DNA of 22,732 bases from Bacteroidales bacterium M5 (GCA_001689535.1 LUJP01000085.1:1-22732); one strand, 5' to 3'. Positions 1 to 7,347 are shown, counted from the stretch's first letter. The notes: a model not told the origin generated them from the letters alone. Made by a program: numbers and translations.

Positions 1-50
1 CCTAACTTCGTTGTTAGACAGCCTCTCTTCAGTTATTGGGGGCAACTGGC

Positions 51-131
51 TTTAGGGGCCTTACAGGCCTTAGGGATGCTACGGATTTTAGGGACGGTAC
101 GGACCTTACTGACTTTGGGGACCTTGCGGAC
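51..131. repeat. degenerate 9-bp tandem repeat, nine units
   Basis: Nine consecutive 9-base units run without gaps. Examples are TTTAGGGGC, CTTAGGGAT, TTTAGGGAC, GGTACGGAC and CTTGCGGAC; the consensus is about YTTASGGAC (plus strand), or GTCCSTAAR on the minus strand. The units lie downstream of the minus-strand lipoprotein gene that ends at 283. A further similar pair (TTTAGGGAT, TTTACAACA) occurs at about 232-249. The 9-base period would keep an open frame in any direction, which explains the spurious reading frames here. I see no protein signature, so I treat it as non-coding. Confidence 0.7.
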
Positions 132-183
132 TCCGCTTTTTTACCTGACAAAGGCTCTGGTGGCAGGATTGTGCTTACAACCT

Positions 184-209
184 CGACGGCCGGAGGCCGA
201 CGCTCCCAG
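184..209 (-). repeat. dispersed 26-bp palindromic element, copy A
   Basis: The reverse complement of these 26 bases is identical to 14542-14567 and 20909-20934. It begins CTGGGAGCGTCGGC and contains a small palindrome, CGGCC-TCC-GGCCG. This copy lies between the 9-bp repeat and the end of the lipoprotein gene. Confidence 0.75.
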
Positions 210-248
210 GCGGTGGAGCAGGCCACTGCTTTTAGGGATTTTACAACA

Positions 249-278
249 CCCTCTTGAACTTTTCTATGTGGAAGAGGG
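249..278 (-). terminator. weak candidate terminator of the Wzi/lipoprotein operon
   Basis: CCCTCTT (249-255) pairs perfectly with AAGAGGG (272-278) around a 16-base loop. The hairpin starts a few bases after the lipoprotein stop codon at 283. Read on the minus strand it is followed by a mixed stretch with only a short T-rich part, so the call is tentative. Confidence 0.3.
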
Positions 279-282
279 CGGT

Positions 283-711
283 TTAGAATTTGCGGCAGGA
301 GATTGTGACGCCCTGGGAGGTGACCATGCGGAGGGTACGGTCGGAGAGATGGTCTATCTCCACGGTGTACACGGGGCCGGTGACGTTGGTGGGCTCTCCG
401 GGAGCCAGGGTGAGTCCCCAGGGAGTAAGCTTGTCGGCAGTGCTGTAGGGGAATTCCATGGTGAGGGTGGAGCCTTTCTGGGTGAGGTTGGCGGTGGCCA
501 CTACTCCGCCGGTGGTGAGCTGCACTATGTCGCGGTAGAAACAGTAATAGAGTTTCTCGGGCTGCTGCACGGTTCCGTCGGGATATTCTATTTTCATTAT
601 CTGCCACTGGTTGTCGAGTTTGCCGTTAGTGGGACAGTCGCGGCATCCGGCAGCAAGCAGCCCGGTGGCTGTAATAAGGGTGAGAGCGATTATCTTGTAA
701 AGGGTTTTCAT
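283..711 (-). CDS. small secreted lipoprotein, lipocalin-like fold possible
   Basis: A 142-residue protein with a lipoprotein signal peptide: basic MKTLYK, a hydrophobic stretch, then lipobox LAAGC with the modified Cys at residue 23. The mature part (about 120 residues) has alternating strand-like segments (NQWQIMKIEYPDG, YYCFYRDIVQLTT, TLRMVTSQGVTISCRKF) resembling the small lipocalin-like lipoproteins of Bacteroidales. That family call is from memory and uncertain. I prefer the ATG at 711 because it forms an ATGA overlap with the stop of the upstream Wzi gene, which suggests translational coupling; an in-frame ATG at 717 is equally possible. Being coupled to an outer-membrane barrel suggests it acts at the outer membrane, perhaps as a partner of the barrel. 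No catalytic residues are evident. Confidence 0.8.
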   Translation of the reverse strand: MKTLYKIIALTLITATGLLAAGCRDCPTNGKLDNQWQIMKIEYPDGTVQQPEKLYYCFYRDIVQLTTGGVVATANLTQKGSTLTMEFPYSTADKLTPWGLTLAPGEPTNVTGPVYTVEIDHLSDRTLRMVTSQGVTISCRKF

Positions 712-2222
712 AGCCATCCTGATTTAGAGATTGAAAGCATCATGCCGCGGCTGCAGCCGGTGAGTTTGCCCCAGTCGGCGCCGAGCGAGAGGGTTCCGCT
801 CCAGCCTTTGAGGCGTGCGGGACGCCAGGTGGCTTCCAGGAGCAGATTGTAGCCGTGGAGCACCTGTGATGTGGGGAAACCGTATGTGCCCCATGAGCGG
901 TTGTAAGTGAAGAGCACACGGTAGTCGAGTCCGGGCACCGGAGCGCCTCCGAAGCCGAAGTGGTGGGCCTTGACGCGGTTATGATAGAAATAGAGTTCGT
1001 GGTTGGAGTTGTAGAGGGGAGCGCGCAGAAGGGGGTTGCCTATGCCCATGCCCCAGTGCTGCCAGCCGTTGTAGATGCCGTGGTTGTAATAGTCGTCGCG
1101 GCCGCTCACCTGCGAGTTGATTTCGGGGGTGTGGTCCCAGTAGACCGGACCGGCCTGGAATTTCATCATCAGGTATTCATAGACAAACTTGTCGATCACC
1201 GGATTGGCCGGGAGGCGTATCTCGCCGCCGAGGAGCATGTCGCGCCAAGGGTAGTCGAAAGTCATCATCGAGTGGTCCTCGAAATAGTGCTTGTAGTAGG
1301 CCTTCACGCCCCACTGGGTGTAATCGGGAAGCCAATTGAGACCGAAGCTCCACTGGCCGGTGTGGTTGCCGTAGCAGTTGAGAATCTCGCCTATCTGGGT
1401 TGGATCCGAGGTGTCGCCGCCGGAGGATGGGATGAGCACGTGCCAGAAATCCTTGAGCGAGTGGCCCATGTGGGAGTATGTGAATTTGCCGGTGGCCTTG
1501 TCGTAGCGGCGGATAGTGCCTCCCCACTGCGCTCCCATCTCCATGCCTCCTTCGAAGGTGAGCTGGTCGCGGGTCGGGTCGCCTATGCGGAACATAAGTC
1601 CCTTGGAATGGAACAGCACGTTACGGGCCAGGCGTGAAGTCTCGGGCACATAGTCCTCGGCCCAGTGCGTGTCGGTAAACGCGCCTATCGATATGTAGGC
1701 TCTTACCGACAGCCAGTTGCGTGTGCCGGGAATGGATACGTAGTCGCGTGTCTCCAGACGGGCCTGCGGGATGGGCCGTGCGTTTTCCGAGAACAAAAGG
1801 TCGCCGGAGCTCAGGCGCCAGTCGCCGAGGAATGCGTGGCGTTCCTTGCTGCCTATGGTGAGGTTGAGCCAGCGCCAGTTGACGCCGGCGTAGAGCTGCT
1901 GAACGTTGAATGTCGACTGGTAGCGCGCGGCCACGGCAAGGTCAACGCCGAAATCCCAGCTCCATGTGCGGGTGGTGTCGGCGCGGCGGAACAGGGAAGC
2001 GCGCAGGTATCCGTTGTCTTTGCGGAGCGAGGAGAGGCCCTGACGGTTGTTGACGAGCCAGAACGGAGTGTGGTCGCCCGAGCTTACCGAGCCGTTGAGC
2101 GTCACGCCGTAACGGTAGGTGCTGTCGGGAATCGAACTGAATATGCCGGCGGCGGCAGGAAGGGCGGCCGCGAGCAGTATCATAGCGGATAAGAACCGCA
2201 ATTTCTGTGTGATTTTTTCCAT
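708..2222 (-). CDS. capsule assembly Wzi-family outer-membrane beta-barrel protein
   Basis: A 504-residue protein with a signal peptide (MEKITQKLRF followed by a hydrophobic stretch ending AAAG) and then a long series of amphipathic strands rich in Trp, Tyr and Gly. Segments such as TPFWLVNNRQGL near the N-terminus, GDWRLSSGDLLFSENARPIP mid-protein and WSGTLSLGADWGKLTG near the C-terminus are typical of the Bacteroidetes Wzi-like family. E. coli Wzi is an outer-membrane lectin that helps anchor capsular polysaccharide; the Bacteroidetes relatives are annotated by homology only. I start at 2222 rather than at an upstream in-frame ATG because it gives a clean signal peptide. Its stop overlaps the downstream lipoprotein start (ATGA). 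A TATCTTTG box lies only 7 bases before the start. No capsule biosynthesis genes are nearby. Confidence 0.85.
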   Translation of the reverse strand: MEKITQKLRFLSAMILLAAALPAAAGIFSSIPDSTYRYGVTLNGSVSSGDHTPFWLVNNRQGLSSLRKDNGYLRASLFRRADTTRTWSWDFGVDLAVAARYQSTFNVQQLYAGVNWRWLNLTIGSKERHAFLGDWRLSSGDLLFSENARPIPQARLETRDYVSIPGTRNWLSVRAYISIGAFTDTHWAEDYVPETSRLARNVLFHSKGLMFRIGDPTRDQLTFEGGMEMGAQWGGTIRRYDKATGKFTYSHMGHSLKDFWHVLIPSSGGDTSDPTQIGEILNCYGNHTGQWSFGLNWLPDYTQWGVKAYYKHYFEDHSMMTFDYPWRDMLLGGEIRLPANPVIDKFVYEYLMMKFQAGPVYWDHTPEINSQVSGRDDYYNHGIYNGWQHWGMGIGNPLLRAPLYNSNHELYFYHNRVKAHHFGFGGAPVPGLDYRVLFTYNRSWGTYGFPTSQVLHGYNLLLEATWRPARLKGWSGTLSLGADWGKLTGCSRGMMLSISKSGWL

Positions 2223-2229
2223 ACGGCTG

Positions 2230-2237
2230 CAAAGATA
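2230..2237 (-). promoter_or_regulatory. candidate -7 box upstream of the Wzi gene
   Basis: Reads TATCTTTG on the minus strand, matching the Bacteroidetes -7 consensus TAnnTTTG. A weak -33 candidate (TTG) lies 16 bases upstream, shorter than the usual 19-21. Only 7 bases separate the box from the ATG at 2222, so the transcript would be leaderless or nearly so. Confidence 0.45.
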
Positions 2238-2311
2238 GCTCATTTTCAATAAACAACCGGCTTCAGGAGCAAAAAACAAATGGACGCTCCGATATGTTGA
2301 TTTTATATAGT

Positions 2312-2327
2312 GCCGGCTCACGCCGGC
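2312..2327. promoter_or_regulatory. GC-rich hairpin upstream of the porin gene
   Basis: GCCGGC (2312-2317), TCAC, GCCGGC (2322-2327): the two self-complementary hexamers can pair around a 4-base loop. It lies in the 146-base gap between the divergent Wzi and DcaP-like genes, 41 bases before the porin ATG. It could be a 5' leader structure or a regulator site. No clear TAnnTTTG box was seen for the plus strand. Confidence 0.35.
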
Positions 2328-2368
2328 CGGAAAATGCTGTTTCAACTCTTTTTTTCGTCACAGATTAT

Positions 2369-3688
2369 ATGAAACGTTTACTTTCAATAGTTCTCCTTGC
2401 CTCGGCGCTGGGAGCTTCCGCACAGGTGCACAGCTATGTAGACCAACAGCTCGATTCGCTCAAAAGCAGTCATAAAGTGCTAGCCTTCGGCGGCCAGGAA
2501 ACCGGTCAGGGCGTGAGCCAGGTCCCGGTGGACAGCGTGCGGCGTCTTGTCGACGCATTTTATTACGACCAGTTCCGTCATTTTCAGGATCCGGCCGCTC
2601 CATACTTTCTGTTCATGAGCAAGGACGCACAGCTGGCCATGGGTGTGGGCGGATGCGTGAGGATGCGCGCATATTTCGATTGGGGAGGGGCCGTCAATTC
2701 GAGCGGCTTCGCCCCCTACCTTATCGACATCAACCCCGACCCGCGCCATGACCGCGCGTTCGGCACCTCGCCTGCAGGCACCTCGCTGTTTTTCCGCGTA
2801 ATAGGCCGCAACAAGAGGTTCGGTAACTATCAGTTGTATATCGAGGCCAATTTCAACGGATACGAGAGGCGCGACTTCCATCTGAAAAAAGCTTACGCCG
2901 TAATCAACAACTGGACAATAGGCTATGCAAGTTCCACATTTTCCGATCCCGCCGCAGTGCCCCCGACGGTCGACGCGCAGGGTCCGAACAATAAGGTATC
3001 GCCCACCAATGTGCTCGTGCGCTGGATCAAGCCATTCGGAAAGCGCTGGTCAGTGGCTCTGTCGGCCGAAACGCCGTCGAGCAACATCACGGAAGAGGAC
3101 GCGGTGTGCGAGAGTGTCGACGACTGGATGCCCGACTTCGCGGCGTTCGTGCAGTATGAGTGGAGCCAGACGGCCCATGTGAGACTTGCCGGAATACTGC
3201 GCACTCTTCCTTACCGCAATATGGTGGAGGGCAAGAACCGCAACAAGGCGGGGTGGGGTGTGCAGCTGAGCTCAGTGCTGCATCCCACACGTCAGATAAC
3301 GTTCTACGGATCGGTCAACGGCGGCAAGGGATATGAAAGCCTCGGGGGCGACCTCCAGATAGGCAAATACGACCTCATTCCCGATCCGAAACACCCCGGA
3401 GAGATGTATGCTCCGGCAGCTGTGGCATGGAATGTGGGACTGCAGTATAATTTCACCCCGTCGCTGTTTGTCTCGGCCAACTACAGCCAGTCGCATTACA
3501 TGCCGCACGGCTCCGAGATGGCCCCGGATGAATACAAGACCGGACGCGTGATTGCCGCCAATGTGTTCTGGAATCTCACGCCCCGTATACAGGTGGGCGC
3601 GGAATTCGACATGGGCCAGCGTGTGAACCACGACGGCGCAAGCCGCTGGGCACGCCGCGCGAGTGCCATGGCTCAGTTCTCGTTCTGA
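2369..3688 (+). CDS. DcaP-like outer-membrane porin
   Basis: A 439-residue protein. Signal peptide MKRLLSIVLLASALGASA is followed by a short helical or coiled N-terminal region (VDQQLDSLKSSH) and then a porin-type barrel that ends in the aromatic residue Phe (MAQFSF), as expected for BamA-dependent insertion. Segments like LFFRVIGRNKRFGNYQLYIE, AYAVINNWTIGYASSTFSDP and PTVDAQGPNN are characteristic of the DcaP-like porin family, whose Acinetobacter member forms trimers with an N-terminal coiled coil and passes small anionic solutes. The substrate here cannot be read from sequence. The start at 2369 gives the signal peptide; an upstream in-frame extension would add an implausible leader. It diverges from the Wzi gene and its stop lies 4 bases from the convergent fmt stop. 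Confidence 0.82.
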   Translation: MKRLLSIVLLASALGASAQVHSYVDQQLDSLKSSHKVLAFGGQETGQGVSQVPVDSVRRLVDAFYYDQFRHFQDPAAPYFLFMSKDAQLAMGVGGCVRMRAYFDWGGAVNSSGFAPYLIDINPDPRHDRAFGTSPAGTSLFFRVIGRNKRFGNYQLYIEANFNGYERRDFHLKKAYAVINNWTIGYASSTFSDPAAVPPTVDAQGPNNKVSPTNVLVRWIKPFGKRWSVALSAETPSSNITEEDAVCESVDDWMPDFAAFVQYEWSQTAHVRLAGILRTLPYRNMVEGKNRNKAGWGVQLSSVLHPTRQITFYGSVNGGKGYESLGGDLQIGKYDLIPDPKHPGEMYAPAAVAWNVGLQYNFTPSLFVSANYSQSHYMPHGSEMAPDEYKTGRVIAANVFWNLTPRIQVGAEFDMGQRVNHDGASRWARRASAMAQFSF

Positions 3689-3692
3689 AGCG

Positions 3693-4649
3693 TCAGGACA
3701 GACGCATGGCTGTCATTCGGCAGCCGCGCAGGAAATCGGCTGCGCTCATGCGCTTGCGCCCCTGCGCCTGTACCTCGTCGAGCTGCAGCTTCTCGTCGCC
3801 GCAGTCCACCAGGAGACGTCCGCGCTCGTCGACCGTGGCCGTTCCGGGCTCTGCATCGGCTGGAATGCCTGTAAGCGAGGCCTTGAATATCTTCAGCGAG
3901 GTAGCATCGGCTCCCACGCCGTGCATCTCCGTCCATGCGGTGGGATATGGCGAGAGTCCGCGTATCAGATTGCGCACCGTGGCTGCCGGGCGGCTCCAGT
4001 CTATGCGGCACGTTTCTTTGAAAATCTTTGGCGCGGGAGTAGGTTGCTGCCCGGTCCCGGCTGTGAGTTCGCTCTGGGGGGTGGTGTGGAGCGTGCCTGC
4101 AGCTATGGATTTTACGGTGTCGAGTGTAAGCTCCGCACCAAGTTCCATCAGGCGGTCATGGACAGTTCCTGCGTCGTCGCTGTCGGTTATGTCTATGCGG
4201 CGGCAGTCAATCACGTCGCCGGTGTCAATCTCGTGTTTGAGGAAAAATGTGGTGATGCCGGTTTCGGTGTCGCCGTTTATCACGGCCCAGTTTATGGGCG
4301 CGGCTCCGCGGTAGCGCGGCAGCAGCGAGGCGTGGAGATTGAATGTGCCGAAACGGGGCATGGTCCACACCACTTCCGGAAGCATTCTGAAAGCGATTAC
4401 TATGAAAAGATCGGCTCCGAGGCTGCGGAGTTCGTCGACGAATTCGGGATTCTTGAGCTTCTCGGGCTGCATGACTTTCAGGCCGGCCTCGAGGGCATAG
4501 GTTTTTACGGCGGGAGCCATGAGATGCTTGCCGCGCCCTGCGGGCTTGTCGGGAGCGGTGACCACGGCGGCTATGTCGCATCCGGCCTCATGAAGCCGGC
4601 GAAGGCTCGCAACCGCGAAGTCGGGAGTGCCGAAAAACACTATCTTCAT
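3693..4649 (-). CDS. fmt: methionyl-tRNA formyltransferase
   Basis: A 318-residue cytoplasmic enzyme that transfers a formyl group from 10-formyl-tetrahydrofolate to initiator Met-tRNA. The N-terminus MKIVFFGTPDFAVASL is the family's typical opening. The formyltransferase signature NLHASLLPRYRGAAPINWA lies at about 104-122, with catalytic Asn104, His106 and Asp142 (IDTGD) in the expected spacing. The C-terminal part (about 205-318) corresponds to the OB-like tRNA-binding domain. Length matches the family (about 315). The start at 4649 gives the standard N-terminus; an in-frame ATG at 4664 with a better-placed AGGA is possible and would add MEIKD. The gene is convergent with the porin gene and divergent from the mannosidase, and appears monocistronic. 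A TAAATTTG box lies upstream. Confidence 0.96.
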   Translation of the reverse strand: MKIVFFGTPDFAVASLRRLHEAGCDIAAVVTAPDKPAGRGKHLMAPAVKTYALEAGLKVMQPEKLKNPEFVDELRSLGADLFIVIAFRMLPEVVWTMPRFGTFNLHASLLPRYRGAAPINWAVINGDTETGITTFFLKHEIDTGDVIDCRRIDITDSDDAGTVHDRLMELGAELTLDTVKSIAAGTLHTTPQSELTAGTGQQPTPAPKIFKETCRIDWSRPAATVRNLIRGLSPYPTAWTEMHGVGADATSLKIFKASLTGIPADAEPGTATVDERGRLLVDCGDEKLQLDEVQAQGRKRMSAADFLRGCRMTAMRLS

Positions 4650-4692
4650 ATCCTTTATTTCCATAATTCCTATTCAAAATTTCTAATTGTTG

Positions 4693-4700
4693 CAAATTTA
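4693..4700 (-). promoter_or_regulatory. candidate -7 box of fmt
   Basis: Reads TAAATTTG on the minus strand (TAnnTTTG). It lies 43 bases before the fmt ATG at 4649. No convincing -33 element was found at the normal distance. Confidence 0.4.
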
Positions 4701-4709
4701 CCGATTTTT

Positions 4710-4729
4710 TTTCAACCGTCCCGTTGAAA
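4710..4729. promoter_or_regulatory. dyad between the divergent fmt and GH92 promoters
   Basis: TTTCAAC (4710-4716) and GTTGAAA (4723-4729) are perfect inverted repeats around CGTCCC. The right arm contains the TTG that serves as the -33 element of the GH92 promoter. The T-run precedes rather than follows the hairpin in the plus direction, so it is not a plus-strand terminator. It could be an operator. Confidence 0.4.
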
Positions 4730-4753
4730 TATGCCCGCGGATAGCTACCTTTG
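4724..4753 (+). promoter_or_regulatory. Bacteroidetes-type promoter of the GH92 gene
   Basis: TTG at 4724-4726, a 19-base spacer, and TACCTTTG at 4746-4753 match the -33/-7 consensus with the preferred spacing. The predicted start of transcription, about 4760, leaves a leader of about 65 bases. Confidence 0.65.
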
Positions 4754-4826
4754 TAAGAGTGAGCCGAAAGCGCTCGTTTCTTTTCCGTGAAAAATCAATC
4801 AAAATAACATCACTATAACCAGAATC

Positions 4827-7190
4827 ATGAGAAAACTCACATCACTTCTGCTGCTCGGAGCGTCGGTCTACGCGGCTTCGGCAGCCGAACCTGTTGATTA
4901 TGTAAGCACCCTCGTGGGCACCGAGTCGAAGTACAGTCTTTCGACCGGAAACACCTATCCTGCAGTGGCTATGCCCTGGGGCCTGAATTTCTGGACACCC
5001 CAGACAGGAAAAATGGGTGACGGCTGGACATATACCTACGCCGCCGACAAGCTGCGCGGCTTCAAGCAGACCCACCAGCCCAGCCCCTGGATTAACGATT
5101 ACGGCCAGTTCTCCATCATGCCCGTAACCGGCGGCATCAAGTATGGCGAGAACGACCGCGCAAGCTGGTATTCCCACAAGGCCGAGACCGCCACACCATA
5201 TTATTACAAGGCTTATCTTGCCGATCACGACGTGACCACCGAACTCGCTCCCACCGAGCGCGCAGCGGCCTTCCGCTTCACTTTCCCGCAGTCCGATACA
5301 TCCACTGTGGTGCTTGATGCCTTCGACCGCGGCTCGAGCGTGACAATCGATCCTGCCAACCGCCGCATCACCGGCTACACCACCCGCAACAGCGGAGGCG
5401 TGCCCGAGAATTTCAAAAATTACTTCGTGATGGAGTTTGACACTCCGTTCACCTATACCGCCACCGTGACCGACAGCGTGCTCTCCACCGCCCGCAAATC
5501 GGCTATCGGCAACCATACCATGGCCATCGTGGGCTTTCCCACGGCCAAGGGTCAGGTGGTGAATGCCCGCGTGGCATCGTCGTTCATCAGCCCCGAGCAG
5601 GCTCTTCTCAATCTCAAGGAGCTTGGCGACGGCGATTTCGACCGCATCAAGGCCCAGGGACGCAAGAAATGGAACGAGACCCTCGGACGCATAGAGATTG
5701 AAGACGACGGCGAGGAATCACTCGACGCCAAGCGCACCTTCTATTCCAACATGTACCGCACCCTGCTCTTCCCCCGCAACTTCTATGAGATAGACGCCCA
5801 GGGCAACCCCGTGCACTACAGCCCCTACACCGGCGAGGTGCTTCCCGGCTACATGTTTGCCGACACCGGCTTCTGGGATACCTTCCGCGCCCTCTTCCCC
5901 ATGCTCAACATCCTCTATCCCTCGCAGAACCAGAAGTTCCAGGAAGCTCTGGTCAATATCTATAAGGAAAGCGGCTTCCTGCCCGAATGGTCCAGCCCCG
6001 GACACCGCGGATGCATGGTTGGCAACAACAGCGCTTCTGTGGTGGCCGACGCCTATCTCAACGGCATAAAGGCAGAAGATATGGAGACACTGTGGCAGGC
6101 CGTGACTTCCGGCGCCCACAAGGTTCATCCCACGGTAAGCTCCACCGGCCGTCTCGGCCATGAGTATTACGACAAGCTCGGATACGAGCCTTACAACGTG
6201 GGTATCAAGGAGAATGCCGCCCGCACCCTCGAATATGCCTACGACGACTGGTGTATCTATCAGCTCGGAAAGGCTCTCGGCAAATCGGAGAAGGAACTTG
6301 CTCCCTACGCCATGGCTGCATACAACTACCGCAACATCTTCGACCCCTCCCACAACCTTATGCGCGGCCGTAACGAGGACGGCACCTTCCAGAGTCCATA
6401 CAACCCGCTGAAATGGGGCGACGCCTTCACCGAAGGCAACGCATGGCACTACACCTGGTCGGTGTTCCACGACCCCCAGGGCCTGATAGACCTCATGGGA
6501 GGCGACCGCGAGTTCAACTTGATGATGGATTCCGTGTTTGCCGTGCCCCCGATTTTCGATGACAGCTATTACGGTCAGGTGATCCACGAAATACGCGAGA
6601 TGCAGATTATGAACATGGGCAATTATGCCCACGGCAACCAGCCCATCCAGCACATGATCTATCTCTACAACTTCTCCGGTGAACCCTGGAAGGCCCAGCA
6701 GCATGTGCGCGATGTGATGAGCCGCATGTACACTCCAAACCCCGACGGATACTGCGGCGACGAGGACAACGGCCAGACATCGGCCTGGTATGTGCTTTCA
6801 TCGCTCGGCTTCTATCCCGTGGCTCCCGGCACCGGAGAGTATATCCTCGGATCGCCTCAGTTCAAGAAAGCAAAGATTCATCTCGAAAACGGCAAGACCG
6901 TGGAAATAAACGCTCCCCGCAATTCCGACGAGAACATCTATGTGAACGCTCTTGCCATCGACAAGACCCCGACGGACAAGACCTATATCACTCACGAGCA
7001 GCTGTGGGAAGGCCCGGTGCTCGACTTCGACATGAGCTCCACCCCCAACAAACTCCGCGGCACCGCGCCCGAGTCACGTCCCTACTCTTTCTCCCGTACC
7101 GCCGAAGGCGTCAAGGCCAAAGCCGCCAACGAGAAGCGCGCCAAAGCCGTAGAGAAGCAGCAGGCCAAAGCAGCAAAAGCAAAAAAATAA
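4827..7190 (+). CDS. secreted GH92 family alpha-mannosidase
   Basis: A 787-residue calcium-dependent exo-alpha-mannosidase family member with a signal peptide (first 19 residues, ending ASAA) and no lipobox, so probably periplasmic. Order: N-terminal beta-sandwich (about 20-270) with THQPSPW at 82-88; then an (alpha/alpha)6 catalytic domain with FADTGFWDTFR (344-354), EWSSPGHRGCMVGNN (387-401), TEGNAWHYTW (535-544), HGNQP (602-606) and DEDNGQTSAWYV (645-656). The DNGQ/SAW segment holds the catalytic-base Asp region and the EGNAW segment probably the general acid (recalled from the family's structures). HGNQP replaces the GNEP seen in many alpha-1,2 enzymes, so linkage specificity may differ. 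The last 30 residues are a Lys/Ala-rich tail. It stands alone, with its own promoter and terminator and no SusC/SusD neighbours. Confidence 0.93.
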   Translation: MRKLTSLLLLGASVYAASAAEPVDYVSTLVGTESKYSLSTGNTYPAVAMPWGLNFWTPQTGKMGDGWTYTYAADKLRGFKQTHQPSPWINDYGQFSIMPVTGGIKYGENDRASWYSHKAETATPYYYKAYLADHDVTTELAPTERAAAFRFTFPQSDTSTVVLDAFDRGSSVTIDPANRRITGYTTRNSGGVPENFKNYFVMEFDTPFTYTATVTDSVLSTARKSAIGNHTMAIVGFPTAKGQVVNARVASSFISPEQALLNLKELGDGDFDRIKAQGRKKWNETLGRIEIEDDGEESLDAKRTFYSNMYRTLLFPRNFYEIDAQGNPVHYSPYTGEVLPGYMFADTGFWDTFRALFPMLNILYPSQNQKFQEALVNIYKESGFLPEWSSPGHRGCMVGNNSASVVADAYLNGIKAEDMETLWQAVTSGAHKVHPTVSSTGRLGHEYYDKLGYEPYNVGIKENAARTLEYAYDDWCIYQLGKALGKSEKELAPYAMAAYNYRNIFDPSHNLMRGRNEDGTFQSPYNPLKWGDAFTEGNAWHYTWSVFHDPQGLIDLMGGDREFNLMMDSVFAVPPIFDDSYYGQVIHEIREMQIMNMGNYAHGNQPIQHMIYLYNFSGEPWKAQQHVRDVMSRMYTPNPDGYCGDEDNGQTSAWYVLSSLGFYPVAPGTGEYILGSPQFKKAKIHLENGKTVEINAPRNSDENIYVNALAIDKTPTDKTYITHEQLWEGPVLDFDMSSTPNKLRGTAPESRPYSFSRTAEGVKAKAANEKRAKAVEKQQAKAAKAKK

Positions 7191-7212
7191 CTGAAACTTT
7201 TTCATGGTCCCC

Positions 7213-7256
7213 AACGTATGCATGGCTTTCCTTACGGATCCGTGCATACGTTTTTA
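7213..7256 (+). terminator. terminator of the GH92 gene
   Basis: A 13-base arm at 7213-7225 (AACGTATGCATGG) pairs with 7240-7252, with a single wobble pair, and runs into a TTTTT tract at 7251-7255. It lies 22 bases after the GH92 stop codon. Confidence 0.8.
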
Positions 7257-7302
7257 ATAATTGCCGACTATTTCCCTCGCAGCCACAGAATAATTCTCAC
7301 TT

Positions 7303-7347
7303 CACCTCTGTTCGTAAAAATTCCACGGACAGAGGTGAGGTTTTTTT
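7303..7347 (+). terminator. second hairpin plus T7 tract upstream of the barrel gene
   Basis: A 13-base arm at 7303-7315 (CACCTCTGTTCGT) pairs with 7325-7337, with one wobble pair, followed by AGG and TTTTTTT at 7341-7347. It has the form of an intrinsic terminator. Its right arm contains GAGGTG, the proposed -35 element of the next promoter, so it may insulate that promoter from GH92 read-through. Confidence 0.6.

Noticed and set aside
2..17. Hairpin CTAAC-TTCGTT-GTTAG at the window edge as a terminator
   Set aside because: The stem is only 5 bp and AT-rich, and there is no T tract in either direction.
960..1637. A 225-codon plus-strand frame across the Wzi gene
   Set aside because: Antisense shadow of the barrel gene with Val/Ala-rich composition and no recognisable domain.
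3663..4727. A 354-codon plus-strand frame across fmt
   Set aside because: It lies antisense to fmt, whose motifs are unmistakable. The translation has no family features and arises from GC-biased codons.
5718..6704. A 328-codon minus-strand frame inside the GH92 gene
   Set aside because: It is antisense to a clear GH92 catalytic domain, has Val/Gly/His-rich shadow composition and no promoter or ribosome-binding context.
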